Notes: generated from the letters alone by a model not told the origin. DNA of 64,000 nucleotides from Clostridioides difficile CD160 (GCF_000449425.2 NZ_AVHW01000086.1:1-64000); one strand, 5' to 3'. Positions 1-8,667 are shown, counted from the first letter of the stretch. Translations and numbers: made by a program.

Positions 1-564
1 TACATATAACCTATGTTTATAAAGATTTGTATATTTATTTTTTTATTATCGAAACTAATATCACACATTTTATTATTTATTTAATTATATTTTTTTTGAA
101 ATATTCTTGTATAAATTATCTTCTATTTTAATCACTTTTCTATTTTACTTCTATTTATTATATTTAAAAATATCAGTTTTACTAGCATAATAATCAGATT
201 CTAGGTACTTATCAAAAAGTTTTCTAGATACTTCAATCTTCTAATATTATCAAATACAAAATTATTTAAATTTTCAAAATATATTCTACATATATAATAT
301 GTAATTGCAATAAAAAATGCTATAATTAACATATTATTAATTCGTTTTATTATTGTAGTACGGGTATGAAATTATAAAAAATATTTGTCTAATTAGGAAT
401 GTGATTTATCCATATTTGTTTATTGTAGATACAGACTATGCAAAATAAATAGCACATATTTCAGTTTAAAAACATATATAGTCTATATTCAGACTAAAAA
501 AGTATAAATAGTCTATATAAAACAACTTAAACTATGAATATAATCTAAGGTGGAGGGATAATAA
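1..564. other. Intergenic region upstream of sinR
   Basis: No open reading frame of note is present in these 564 bases. They are very AT-rich. The last 100 bases before sinR carry repeated AGTCTATAT-type words, listed separately. I saw no exact Spo0A box (TGTCGAA or its complement), although the sin locus is reported to be controlled by Spo0A. Confidence 0.6.
480..495. promoter_or_regulatory. Inverted repeat upstream of sinR
   Basis: AGTCT and AGACT arms are separated by six bases. The word ATAGTCTATAT occurs at about 478-488 and nearly again at about 508-518. The repeats lie 50-90 bases before the sinR start, where an operator or promoter would sit. A binding protein is inference only. Confidence 0.35.
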
Positions 565-903
565 TTGGCAAATATAGGAAAAATAATAGGAGATAGAATA
601 AAAGTCTATAGAACAAAACTGGGATATAGTCAAGAGTTTCTAGCAGAAAAAGCAGGTTTACATACAACATATATTGGTCAGATTGAAAGAGCTGAAACAA
701 ATACATCCATCAATATTATAATGAAAATCGCTACTGCTCTGAATATACCACTTGAATTGTTATTTGCAAATATTATTACAGCAGAAGGCGTTGATAACTC
801 TATACCTTTGGAATGTTATGAAATAATTAATAAATTAACTGAAAAAGAACAAGCAGCAATGTTAGAGTTAATAAAATGCATTATTAAATACAAGGAAATA
901 TAA
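565..903 (+). CDS. sinR: SinR-type HTH transcriptional regulator
   Basis: This 112-residue XRE-family regulator has an N-terminal helix-turn-helix at about residues 10-62 (GYSQEFLAEKAGLHTTYIGQ, then IERAETNTS) and a short C-terminal helical segment suited to multimerisation. Its length and its tandem partner match the C. difficile sin locus, where SinR is reported to promote sporulation and influence toxin production and motility. The start is a TTG seven bases after a strong GGAGGG. It is followed without a gap by sinR' and both probably share one mRNA. The assignment to sinR is from family and gene arrangement; biochemical behaviour is literature knowledge, not visible here. Confidence 0.85.
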   Translation: MANIGKIIGDRIKVYRTKLGYSQEFLAEKAGLHTTYIGQIERAETNTSINIIMKIATALNIPLELLFANIITAEGVDNSIPLECYEIINKLTEKEQAAMLELIKCIIKYKEI

Positions 904-915
904 GTGAGGAAAGTA

Positions 916-1242
916 ATGACAGTAATGAATTATATAGGTAAAAGACTTAAAGAAGAACGTAAAAAAGCGAATTTAACTTCAAAAGAGTTTGCAAATATGG
1001 TTGGAGTATCACCTTGGTATATAAATCAAATAGAAAGTGGTAAGAAGAATCCAAGTCTTAAAACATTCATAAAATTTGTAAGTGTATTGAATATCTCTGC
1101 AGATACTCTTATAAAAGACGTTACTCCCATTGGAAAGACATATTTAGAAAATGATATAAATGAAGAATTAAAAGACTTAAATTCGAGAGAGTTAAATCTG
1201 ATATCGCAGATTATAGATATAATAAAAAAGAATAGAATATGA
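916..1242 (+). CDS. sinR': SinR' HTH regulator, antagonist of SinR
   Basis: Second XRE-family protein of the pair, about 108 residues, with an HTH at roughly residues 15-60 (LTSKEFANMVGVSPWYINQI) and a C-terminal helical tail. In C. difficile the second sin protein is reported to bind and antagonise SinR. An open frame begins at a GTG at 904 directly after the sinR stop, but AGGA lies five bases before the ATG at 916, which I prefer. A further ATG at 925 would give 105 residues. It is co-transcribed with sinR and ends shortly before a terminator. Confidence 0.8.
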   Translation: MTVMNYIGKRLKEERKKANLTSKEFANMVGVSPWYINQIESGKKNPSLKTFIKFVSVLNISADTLIKDVTPIGKTYLENDINEELKDLNSRELNLISQIIDIIKKNRI

Positions 1243-1263
1243 TTCTTTATATTCTGTATAAAC

Positions 1264-1297
1264 AAAAAGGTTATTTGAAATAAATAACCTTTTTTTG
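1264..1297 (+). terminator. Terminator of sinR-sinR'
   Basis: Eleven-base-pair stem (AAAGGTTATTT at 1266-1276 with AAATAACCTTT at 1282-1292) and five-base loop, followed by a run of T. It closes the sin operon. Confidence 0.85.
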
Positions 1298-1320
1298 TCT
1301 TTTTGTGTTAACATTGTCTT

Positions 1321-1340
1321 ATAGTGCTAATTAGCACTAT
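1321..1340. promoter_or_regulatory. Perfect 20-bp palindrome upstream of an orphan gene
   Basis: ATAGTGCTAATTAGCACTAT is self-complementary over all 20 bases. It lies between the sin terminator and the gene starting at 1392, about 50 bases before the start codon. Without a loop it is a poor RNA hairpin and looks more like a binding site for a dimeric regulator. The protein is unknown. Confidence 0.45.
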
Positions 1341-1391
1341 TAGACCATGTTCTATGGCCTTATTTTAATATAAAACGATTGGGGATAGGCT

Positions 1392-2069
1392 ATGATTGTG
1401 ATTGAAGGTAGCGATAAATTTAAGATTGCAAAAGAATATATCGATGTAGAATATACTCTTTTTAGCAAAATAACTTTTAGGTATGAAAAGTTAAAATTTA
1501 AAGATAACTCTGAATTAGAAAAAATCAAGATGTTTAAATATAAAAATGACTACATACTTAATAAATTAAACCTTATTTTGGGAAATGAGCTCTGCTCTTA
1601 TAAGAAACAGATAATTAGAGAAACTGTAGATACTCTAAGATTGACAGAACTTTTTTCAAGTGACAATATAGAAGATATTAAATTTATAAAAGACAATAAA
1701 GAAAAACTAGAAATTAGTATAGAAAAGATTGTAAAATTTAAACGTCGAAAAAACAGGAGTTATGTTTGTTGTTATTGTCCTGATATGTATAGGGATGTAA
1801 AACTAGATAAAGAATCTATCAATAAAATATATAGTAGAAAAATAAAAATTGAAAGAGAAGTTAATATTTTTGAAGATGAAGACATTATAATAAACAAAAA
1901 AGTATTTAAATTCCCAAAATCCTGGACAAAGAATATGCAAAAATATTGGTTAAACGAAAATAAGTATCCTATACATTCTAGTGTAATTGATGATGATAGA
2001 TACAAGTGTTGTAATGTACAATACTCAAAAAACAGAGTAATACTTTTGTATTACATATATAATTTATAG
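1392..2069 (+). CDS. Hypothetical protein with a cysteine cluster
   Basis: I do not recognise this 225-residue protein. It is lysine-rich and highly charged, without a signal peptide or membrane segment, so it is probably cytoplasmic. A CCYCP cluster at about residues 125-130 and a later CC pair (YKCCNV) near the C terminus could bind metal. The start follows GGGGATAGG. It stands alone, between the sin terminator and a convergent terminator shared with aroD, and has a perfect palindrome in its upstream region. No function is proposed. Confidence 0.7.
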   Translation: MIVIEGSDKFKIAKEYIDVEYTLFSKITFRYEKLKFKDNSELEKIKMFKYKNDYILNKLNLILGNELCSYKKQIIRETVDTLRLTELFSSDNIEDIKFIKDNKEKLEISIEKIVKFKRRKNRSYVCCYCPDMYRDVKLDKESINKIYSRKIKIEREVNIFEDEDIIINKKVFKFPKSWTKNMQKYWLNENKYPIHSSVIDDDRYKCCNVQYSKNRVILLYYIYNL

Positions 2070-2076
2070 TGTTTTA

Positions 2077-2100
2077 ATGGCATATTTCAAATATGCCATA
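2077..2100. terminator. Hairpin between convergent genes
   Basis: ATGGCATATTT and AATATGCCAT arms around a two-base loop lie just after the stop of the orphan gene and 36 bases before the end of aroD. The T-run is weak, so termination is likely but not certain. Confidence 0.55.
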
Positions 2101-2135
2101 GTTGATTTATAAGATATTACTTTTCTTTTTTTAAA

Positions 2136-2903
2136 TCATTTAATACTCTTATGTAATAAACTAAGTACTGAACTTAACTCTTTAAATGATATTTGTCCTG
2201 GAGCTGAACTTTTCTTAGAAGCTCCAAAAGTCAATGCAGAACCAAATATTTCTCCACACAATCTACTTATAACTCCCATTCCTGACATGGACATTGTTAT
2301 TATTGGTCTATCTGCATAAACTCTAGACATTTCATTTGTAGCTTCAAGTAACACTAACACATCATTTTCATTTTGTGGCATAACAGCTATTTTGGGCAAA
2401 TCTGCTCCTAATTCCTGCATTCTACATAATCGTGATATTATCTCTTCTTTTTTTGGTGTTTTATAAAAGTCATGATTAGAAATGATTACTTTAATTTCTT
2501 TTTTATGAGCAAAATCAACTATTTCATTTACAACTTCATCTCCTATAAATAATTCTACATCTATTAAATCTACCAATCCTGTATTAGAAATCTCTTTATT
2601 TAATGTAATATAATAATCTTTTGATATTAGTTTTTCTCCCCCTTCCACTACACTTCTAAATGTAAATAATAAAGGCACATCAGATATATAACTTCTCAAT
2701 TCATAAAGTATCTCCTTAACTTCTTGAATATTTTCTACATTTTCAAAAAAATCAACACGCCACTCTATAATATCCAAACAAGTTTCTTTTAATATTTTAA
2801 CCTCTTTCATAATATCTTCTTTATTTTTCCCTATAATTGGAACACAAATCTTAGGTATACCTTCTCCTATATTAATATTTTTTACTTGAACTATCTTATT
2901 CAT
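2136..2903 (-). CDS. aroD: 3-dehydroquinate dehydratase, type I
   Basis: Predicted to convert 3-dehydroquinate to 3-dehydroshikimate in the shikimate pathway. The 255-residue length fits the class I (Schiff base) family. Recognisable blocks are CLDIIEWRVDFFE near the N terminus, the catalytic histidine in IISNHDF, the Schiff-base lysine in LPKIAVMPQ, and the C-terminal SAPGQ motif. I start it at 2903, because GGAGG lies six bases upstream of that ATG; the ATG four codons earlier has no such site. A LysR regulator is divergently transcribed from the other side of the intergenic region and could regulate it. Confidence 0.9.
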   Translation of the reverse strand: MNKIVQVKNINIGEGIPKICVPIIGKNKEDIMKEVKILKETCLDIIEWRVDFFENVENIQEVKEILYELRSYISDVPLLFTFRSVVEGGEKLISKDYYITLNKEISNTGLVDLIDVELFIGDEVVNEIVDFAHKKEIKVIISNHDFYKTPKKEEIISRLCRMQELGADLPKIAVMPQNENDVLVLLEATNEMSRVYADRPIITMSMSGMGVISRLCGEIFGSALTFGASKKSSAPGQISFKELSSVLSLLHKSIK

Positions 2904-3028
2904 AGTTTCCTCCATACATAAAAATCCTATGGGATTTTAGATTCTTTTTTCTCTATAATTCTATTATACAGTAAAAATAATATACATTATAACAATACTA
3001 GATTAAAAATAATATTTATTCTACTTTT

Positions 3029-3045
3029 TATAACAATCTGTTATA
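3029..3045. promoter_or_regulatory. Possible LysR operator between aroD and its divergent LysR gene
   Basis: TATAACA and TGTTATA arms are separated by three bases, and an extra TATAACA half-site lies at about 2988-2994. LysR-type regulators commonly bind interrupted palindromes in the divergent promoter region. The remaining roughly 370 bases between the genes hold nothing else I can name. Confidence 0.35.
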
Positions 3046-3276
3046 GAAAAATATTCACTACTGAATATTCTCATTTCCTACATATAATAAATCTCATATA
3101 TTAAATGTATTTACAATTAAATTTGCTATAGTATCTTATAATTTTCATAATATTCTTTAAATTGAATTTAATATAATGCATATTATTCTCGATGTTAATA
3201 GAATTAATCTATAAATTATGGTATAATTATGTAGAAATAGCTCGAATTTCACTACTTATGAAGGGATTGAATATCA

Positions 3277-4182
3277 ATGAACCTAAATCATTTGCATTAC
3301 TTCAGAGTTTTAGCTAAAGTTGAACACTATACAAAAGCAGCTACTCAATTATCTATAACTCAACCAAGCTTAAGTCATGCTATATCAGCTCTTGAAAAAG
3401 AATTGGGTACTTTTTTATTTGAAAAGCAAGGCAGAAATGTTCGTCTTACTAAATACGGTAAATTTTTTCTAACATATGTTGATAAAGCATTAGGTGAATT
3501 AGAAAGAGGAGAAAAAAAACTTAGAGAATATACTAGTATATCAAAAGGTGTTGTAGACCTGGGATTTATTTACACATTAGGGGCTCACTTCATTCCAAAT
3601 ATGCTTGGTAGTTTTTTAGAGCAAGAACCGAATAAAAATATCTCTTTTTCCTTTGGTCAAGGTACTACAAAAAAGATTATACAGGGTTTAAAAGACGAGA
3701 AATTTGACTTAGCATTTTGTTCTTTTGTTCCAAATGAACCCAATATAGATTTTACAGCTATACTTCAAGAAGAACTGGTTGTAATAGTACCATATAGCCA
3801 TCCTTTAGCATCAAATGATAGCGTAGATTTAAAAGATACAGAAGATTATCCTTTTATATTCTTCAGCGAGGATAGTGGGATTAGACCAATTATTGATAAG
3901 TTATTTGAAAAAGTCAATGTAAAGCCTCAAATTGTATGTGAGACAGAAGAAGATACTGCCGTTGCAGGATTAGTCTCTATTAACTATGGAATAGCTGTTG
4001 TTCCAAATATCTTTGCACTTAAATACTTCAATGTAAAAATTTTGTCAATAAAAAACCCAATACACGAAAGATACATATATTTAGCTACAATAAAAAATAA
4101 ATATTTAACTCCTGCTGTTAGTAGATTTAAGAATTTTGTTATTAATTATAGCAAGACCAATAATTTGATAGATAAAAACTAA
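3277..4182 (+). CDS. LysR-family transcriptional regulator
   Basis: This 301-residue LysR-type regulator has the typical N-terminal winged HTH at residues 1-60 (YTKAATQLSITQPSLSHAIS) and a C-terminal periplasmic-binding-like co-inducer domain (about 90-295). The ligand cannot be told from sequence. It is divergent from aroD, which makes aroD or its own gene the first candidates for regulation. The start follows AAGGG at a rather long spacing of about 11 bases. It ends before a hairpin shared with the convergent acetyltransferase gene. Confidence 0.85.
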   Translation: MNLNHLHYFRVLAKVEHYTKAATQLSITQPSLSHAISALEKELGTFLFEKQGRNVRLTKYGKFFLTYVDKALGELERGEKKLREYTSISKGVVDLGFIYTLGAHFIPNMLGSFLEQEPNKNISFSFGQGTTKKIIQGLKDEKFDLAFCSFVPNEPNIDFTAILQEELVVIVPYSHPLASNDSVDLKDTEDYPFIFFSEDSGIRPIIDKLFEKVNVKPQIVCETEEDTAVAGLVSINYGIAVVPNIFALKYFNVKILSIKNPIHERYIYLATIKNKYLTPAVSRFKNFVINYSKTNNLIDKN

Positions 4183-4197
4183 AAACGAATTAGAAAA

Positions 4198-4228
4198 GGG
4201 ATTGCATCATATAATATGATACAATCCC
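4198..4228. terminator. Bidirectional terminator
   Basis: GGGATTGCATCATAT and ATATGATACAATCCC form a near-perfect stem with a single mismatch, between the convergent LysR and Eis-like genes. Confidence 0.7.
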
Positions 4229-4247
4229 AGGTAAATTTTAAAATTTA

Positions 4248-5459
4248 TTAAAAATAGTCTGAAAAATATGGATTTTCACGCTCAATAAGATTTTCTAGTA
4301 AATCTACTATATCTTTATCACAAATGATTCTCTTTATTTTATGAAGATACGTTGGTCTTTTGTAGCTAAGTAACATGGTTGTAAGTGTCTGTATATCAAC
4401 CGCCAAATCAGCCTTATCACCACCAACAGTTAAGATACCTTTCCCATCTTTAGAAACATTTAATGTAAATACTCCTGTATTCCAATCTAGTAAAGGGTCT
4501 TTCAACTGAAAAACTAATTTTATATCACTTTCTTGTCTTCTAAATGGATACTGACTTATAAATTGTTCTATATCAACAATTCTTCCCATAAAATATGGTT
4601 TTATATTTTCTTCAATATCCCCATCTTCAAGTAAAAATGCCAATGGTTCATCTGTATAGGTATTGCCAACTACTTTATTTATCATAGAAAAATGGGCACT
4701 TATAAAATTCCATAATCCTGTACGCGCTTCTTCTTCTACAAATACCATCTCTTTAATATAGAATATCTCTTCAGAAATCCAATACAACACATAACCTTGT
4801 GCATTACGATTTTTATCATAATAAATAGCACAAGTGAGTTCTTCTAAATCCCAACGCCAATATTCTTCCCAAGCTAATTCACTTCTAATCATACAAGCAT
4901 GGTTCATTTTAGAAAAACGTTCATATACATTTCGTATATCTTTATGTTCTATGCTTACACGTTCAACTTCTCCTAAAACAGCTTTTGTCTTTGGTAACTG
5001 GGTATCTTTAATTTCAAAAGATATTTTATCAGATATTATTTCCCATCCCTTACGACGATAGTATGGAATTGAGTATGGAAATAAGTAAGATATAGATTGT
5101 TTTCTTTCTCTCATATCTGCTAATGCTTGTCTCATTAGTTTATCCATAAGACCTAGATTAGAATATTCTGGATATGTTCCAACACCAGTAAGACCGCCCA
5201 TATCATATTCTTTACCAAATATATTGATTTTGAATGGATAAACAGCTATTTGAGATACTAGTTTATCTTCATCAAACCAACCAAGTACATCAGCTTGTCT
5301 TAATACAGGTAGTTTAGCAAGAGTTATTTCTCTTTCCTCCCAGCCTACTTGTTGTAAATCTTGATTTGTCACTTGAAATACGTAACGTAATAATTGATTG
5401 AATTGTTGTAAATGCTTAGTTTCTACATTCTTCATTTCGAGTCTCTCTAGTCGACTCAT
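4248..5459 (-). CDS. Eis-like GNAT N-acetyltransferase
   Basis: About 403 residues, matching the Eis/YjcK-type architecture: an N-terminal GNAT domain, a second degenerate GNAT fold and a C-terminal SCP2-like domain (about 300-400). The acetyl-CoA loop is visible around residues 80-105 (VGTYPEYSNLGLMDKLMRQA). Family members acetylate amines, including aminoglycosides and lysines; the substrate here is unknown. I start it at 5459, because AGGAGG lies eight bases before this ATG, whereas the longer frame to 5501 encodes a hydrophobic stretch with no ribosome binding site. It is monocistronic and convergent with the LysR gene. Confidence 0.8.
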   Translation of the reverse strand: MSRLERLEMKNVETKHLQQFNQLLRYVFQVTNQDLQQVGWEEREITLAKLPVLRQADVLGWFDEDKLVSQIAVYPFKINIFGKEYDMGGLTGVGTYPEYSNLGLMDKLMRQALADMRERKQSISYLFPYSIPYYRRKGWEIISDKISFEIKDTQLPKTKAVLGEVERVSIEHKDIRNVYERFSKMNHACMIRSELAWEEYWRWDLEELTCAIYYDKNRNAQGYVLYWISEEIFYIKEMVFVEEEARTGLWNFISAHFSMINKVVGNTYTDEPLAFLLEDGDIEENIKPYFMGRIVDIEQFISQYPFRRQESDIKLVFQLKDPLLDWNTGVFTLNVSKDGKGILTVGGDKADLAVDIQTLTTMLLSYKRPTYLHKIKRIICDKDIVDLLENLIERENPYFSDYF

Positions 5460-5669
5460 AATAAAACCTCCTAAAAATAAGTACATATAAATACTGTCCA
5501 TTTACATAACATGGATAATAAGTTTATACAAATACTAAATAAATATTTATATAAGCATAATTCTACCATATACAAGATATTATAGTCAAATCACTATAAA
5601 AATTAGTTCCCTCTCAAATACTCATGCTATTCAAATTAAAAATTATTTTTTATTTAATATATTAAGTAG

Positions 5670-5698
5670 TTGCAAGTTTTGGTATCTTGATATATAAT
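5670..5698 (+). promoter_or_regulatory. SigA-type promoter of the Vat-like gene
   Basis: TTGCAA at 5670-5675 and TATAAT at 5693-5698 are 17 bases apart. Transcription would begin near 5705 and leave a leader of about 167 bases before the acetyltransferase start, long enough for the leader ORF and hairpin seen there. Confidence 0.7.
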
Positions 5699-5807
5699 CA
5701 ACTAAATGTATAATTGTTATAATATGCTACATAGTCAAAAGTCTGTTTTAAATATAAAATATATGGATTATAAAGTTAAATATAAATACTATTTAAGGAG
5801 TGATTCT

Positions 5808-5837
5808 GTGAAGAGATGTATTGTAATAATGGAATAG
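5808..5837 (+). CDS. Putative nine-codon leader peptide
   Basis: A GTG start after AAGGAG (5796-5801) opens a nine-codon frame encoding MKRCIVIME and a TAG stop. The last codons lie in the left arm of a hairpin whose right arm contains the start of the next gene. This is the geometry of translational-attenuation leaders before inducible resistance genes. No expression evidence is available; the ORF is short enough to be chance, but its ribosome binding site is good. Confidence 0.45.
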   Translation: MKRCIVIME

Positions 5838-5882
5838 TCAAAACATCATATTATAAAGGAGAGATTCAAACATGACTATTCC
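5831..5882 (+). promoter_or_regulatory. Hairpin covering the acetyltransferase start codon
   Basis: GGAATAGTCA (5831-5840) is perfectly complementary to TGACTATTCC (5873-5882). The right arm includes the TG of the ATG at 5872, and the left arm contains the stop of the leader ORF. The ribosome binding site lies in the loop. A second copy of ATAGTCAAAA at 5731-5740 could pair alternatively with the start region. Confidence 0.6.
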
Positions 5883-6504
5883 AAATTCAAATAAAATATA
5901 CCCAAGAAGTAATGATTATCAAACTGTATACCTTAGAAATGTAATCACAAGAGAAAATATAGAAGTTGGAGATTATACAATATATAATGACTTTTATAAT
6001 GACCCAAGAGATTTTGAGAAAAACAATGTATTATATCATTACCCTATAAATAACGATAAATTAATAATTGGTAAGTTTTGCTCAATAGCATGTAATTCAA
6101 AATTTTTAATGACTAGTGGAAATCATACAATGAAATCACAGTCTACTTATACATTTCCTATCTTTTATGAAGAATGGGGATTAGATGTCAGCCATATAAC
6201 AGATGCGTGGGATAATAAAGGCGATATTGTAATTGGAAATGATGTATGGATAGGATATGATTCTATAATTATGTCAGGAGTACATATTGGTGATGGTGCA
6301 ATTATTGGAACAAGAGCCGTAGTTACTAATGATGTTCCACCATATTCTATTGTTGGAGGCATACCTGCAAAAGTTATAAAAAAAAGATTTAGTGATGATA
6401 CAATTTCAAAGTTATTAGAAATTAAATGGTGGAATTGGCCATACAAAAAAATTCAATCAAACATTCAGTATATTCAATCAGGAAATATTGATAAATTAGT
6501 TTAA
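5872..6504 (+). CDS. Vat-like xenobiotic O-acetyltransferase (left-handed beta-helix)
   Basis: This 210-residue protein belongs to the hexapeptide-repeat xenobiotic acetyltransferase family, which includes streptogramin A acetyltransferases (Vat) and CatB. The family's catalytic histidine is in TSGNHTM (His85). Hexapeptide repeats follow (IVIGNDVWIG, VHIGDGAIIG), then the conserved VPPYSIVGGIPAKVI, with a helical C terminus containing the usual WWNWP. It would act in the cytoplasm as a trimer using acetyl-CoA. Substrate and any resistance phenotype are not known from sequence. The leader ORF and start-codon hairpin suggest inducible translation. Confidence 0.85.
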   Translation: MTIPNSNKIYPRSNDYQTVYLRNVITRENIEVGDYTIYNDFYNDPRDFEKNNVLYHYPINNDKLIIGKFCSIACNSKFLMTSGNHTMKSQSTYTFPIFYEEWGLDVSHITDAWDNKGDIVIGNDVWIGYDSIIMSGVHIGDGAIIGTRAVVTNDVPPYSIVGGIPAKVIKKRFSDDTISKLLEIKWWNWPYKKIQSNIQYIQSGNIDKLV

Positions 6505-6622
6505 TATTTTATTAATATTTATTCTTAAGCTTCATTTTATTGATTTTTTGTAAGAGATTATTTAGAACTACTGTATTGTTTTTAATATATCAGAAATTAA
6601 AATAGTATTAAAGTCAAAACTA

Positions 6623-6660
6623 AAAAGTAAAGTAACTTTGCAGAGAGTTACTTTACTTTT
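6623..6660. terminator. Bidirectional terminator
   Basis: AAAAGTAAAGTAACT and AGTTACTTTACTTTT form a 15-bp perfect stem with an eight-base loop, between the convergent Vat-like and reductase genes. Confidence 0.85.
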
Positions 6661-6666
6661 TACTAT

Positions 6667-8667
6667 CTATAAAAGATTTAATTTTTCTAATGTTGTTATT
6701 ATATTTCTTCCTTCTCTAACTCCGTCTATTATTCTTCTAGCTATTTTACTATCACCTATATTTAGAATTTCCACATTTCTTGGTTCAAAGTATTCCTTTA
6801 AATCATTTAAAATTGGTTTATTAGAACTCATGCCTAGGCATATAAATCCATAATCAAAATCTAGTAAAAATTCTTCTTCACCTTTCTTTACTTTGAAAGT
6901 ATCTTTTCCAACTTCTAATAATCGTGTATTTGTGTATACATCAACATTATAATCTTTTAACATTTTATTCATTGTCACCTTCGTTATAGGGTCTAAATCT
7001 TTTCCTACTACTGGTAGCATCTCAACTATACAAGTTTTAGCTTTGTTTTCTGAAAAGAATTCTACAACATCTAGCCCAACAGCACCGCCTCCAACAACTA
7101 CTACTTTTTTACCTTTCAAATCTCTCGTTCTAAAAGATTCTATATCATCAAACAGTTTGAATATTGAACTTATATTTTCTCCATCTTTGTCTATCCTATC
7201 CAGTAATCCAGTTAGTGGAGGAAGTAATGGTCTTGAACCAGTAGCGTTTACAATTATATCTGGTTTTAAATTTTCCACAAATCTAATATCTGCTTTTTTA
7301 TTTTTAAATATAATTAAATTTTTTAATTCATTAACTCTTTTAATCAAGTAATCTGGAAAATCATATATTCTCCTTTTGTCTGGAAAAGTTGATATTAATT
7401 TAGCAAGTCCACCTATCTCGTCCTTTTCTTCTACTAAAAATACATTACACCCTACTTCTGCTGCTGTAGCTGCTGCTTCAAGACCAGCTGTGCCTCCTCC
7501 TATAACAACTACATTTGTTTTTTTGTTTACCTTCCTTTGCTTATATTCCTCTCCATTTATCAAATCAGGATTTACTGTACATCTAATAGGTCTATTTGCC
7601 CCAATCCTATTACCTGCACATCCTATATTACATGAAATACAATTTCTTATTGAACCTTCTTCACCACTTTGTACTTTTTTAACCCAATTAGAATCAGCTA
7701 TGAGACCTCTACCAATACCTATAAAATCTGCTTCAGCATTTTCAAGTATTTTTGATGCTATTTCTGGATTTCTTATATTTCCTGTTGCTATTGTTGGTTT
7801 GCCAAATTTTTCTTTAATTGCTTTAGATATGTATGAACGCCATCCATCTTCCAATGTCATCTTATCTATCTGAAATTGTATAGAGTCATTTAATGCTACT
7901 GATACATTGTATATATCTACTTCTTCATCTAAATATTCTAGAAGTTTTAGAGTATCATCCAAAGTATTTCCTCCATCCATAAATTCATCAGCACTTATCC
8001 TTAAAGATATTGGAAATAATGGACCTACTTCTTCTCTGACTTTATCAATCACTAGTTTTGCAAATTTGGTTCTATTTTCAATATTTCCACCAAAATCGTC
8101 AGTACGTTTATTATAAATTGGAGATAAAAATTGACTTATTAAGTATGAATGCCCTGCATGTATCTCAACTGCATCAAAACCTGCTATTTGAGCTCTTTTA
8201 GCTGCCTCTCCATATTTTTTTGCAATATTAAAAATTTCTTCTACATCTAATTCTCTAGGAATTGCTCCTCCCTTTTTTGAAGGTATATTTGAAGAAGATA
8301 CAGGAACTAAGCCTTCTATTCTCTCTGGTACAGCAGAAGCTCCTGAATGATTAATTTGTATTGCTACACATGTATCATACTTATGTAAGGTCTCTGTTAA
8401 CTTATATAAAGCAGGTATATATTTATCATGGTCTATTCTTATCTGTGTTGTTCCATTAGAGCCTAAAGGAAAATCTACACAAGCATTTTCTACTATTATA
8501 AGTCCTGTCCCTCCTTTTGCTCTTTGTTCATAATACTTTATATGCTCATCTTTAAATTCTCCACTTTCACCACCAAAATTTGTCCCCATTGGTGGCATAA
8601 CTATTCTATTTTTTACATTCATCCTTTTTATAGTTAATGGTTCAAAGATATTTTGATATTTATTCAT
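6667..8667 (-). CDS. Old Yellow Enzyme-type NADH:flavin oxidoreductase (2-enoate / dienoyl-CoA reductase family)
   Basis: About 666 residues with the full layout of 2-enoate reductase, 2,4-dienoyl-CoA reductase and BaiCD-type enzymes. An N-terminal FMN TIM barrel spans about 1-345 (RIVMPPMGTN; active-site region HAGHSYLISQF). A 4Fe-4S cysteine cluster follows (CISCNIGCAG and a later RCTVNP), then FAD- and NAD-binding folds (VVIGGGTAGLEAA at about 390, VVVGGGAVGLDVVEF at about 525). It should reduce an activated C=C bond with NADH; the substrate is not deducible. I start it at 8667 after GGAGG; the ATG six codons upstream lacks a site. It is monocistronic. Confidence 0.85.
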   Translation of the reverse strand: MNKYQNIFEPLTIKRMNVKNRIVMPPMGTNFGGESGEFKDEHIKYYEQRAKGGTGLIIVENACVDFPLGSNGTTQIRIDHDKYIPALYKLTETLHKYDTCVAIQINHSGASAVPERIEGLVPVSSSNIPSKKGGAIPRELDVEEIFNIAKKYGEAAKRAQIAGFDAVEIHAGHSYLISQFLSPIYNKRTDDFGGNIENRTKFAKLVIDKVREEVGPLFPISLRISADEFMDGGNTLDDTLKLLEYLDEEVDIYNVSVALNDSIQFQIDKMTLEDGWRSYISKAIKEKFGKPTIATGNIRNPEIASKILENAEADFIGIGRGLIADSNWVKKVQSGEEGSIRNCISCNIGCAGNRIGANRPIRCTVNPDLINGEEYKQRKVNKKTNVVVIGGGTAGLEAAATAAEVGCNVFLVEEKDEIGGLAKLISTFPDKRRIYDFPDYLIKRVNELKNLIIFKNKKADIRFVENLKPDIIVNATGSRPLLPPLTGLLDRIDKDGENISSIFKLFDDIESFRTRDLKGKKVVVVGGGAVGLDVVEFFSENKAKTCIVEMLPVVGKDLDPITKVTMNKMLKDYNVDVYTNTRLLEVGKDTFKVKKGEEEFLLDFDYGFICLGMSSNKPILNDLKEYFEPRNVEILNIGDSKIARRIIDGVREGRNIITTLEKLNLL

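Noticed and set aside
1-564. Spo0A box upstream of sinR
   Set aside because: No exact TGTCGAA or complement was seen in this part.
7376-7873. 165-codon plus-strand frame within the Old Yellow Enzyme gene
   Set aside because: It is antisense to a complete, well-conserved enzyme and has no ribosome binding site or recognisable domain.
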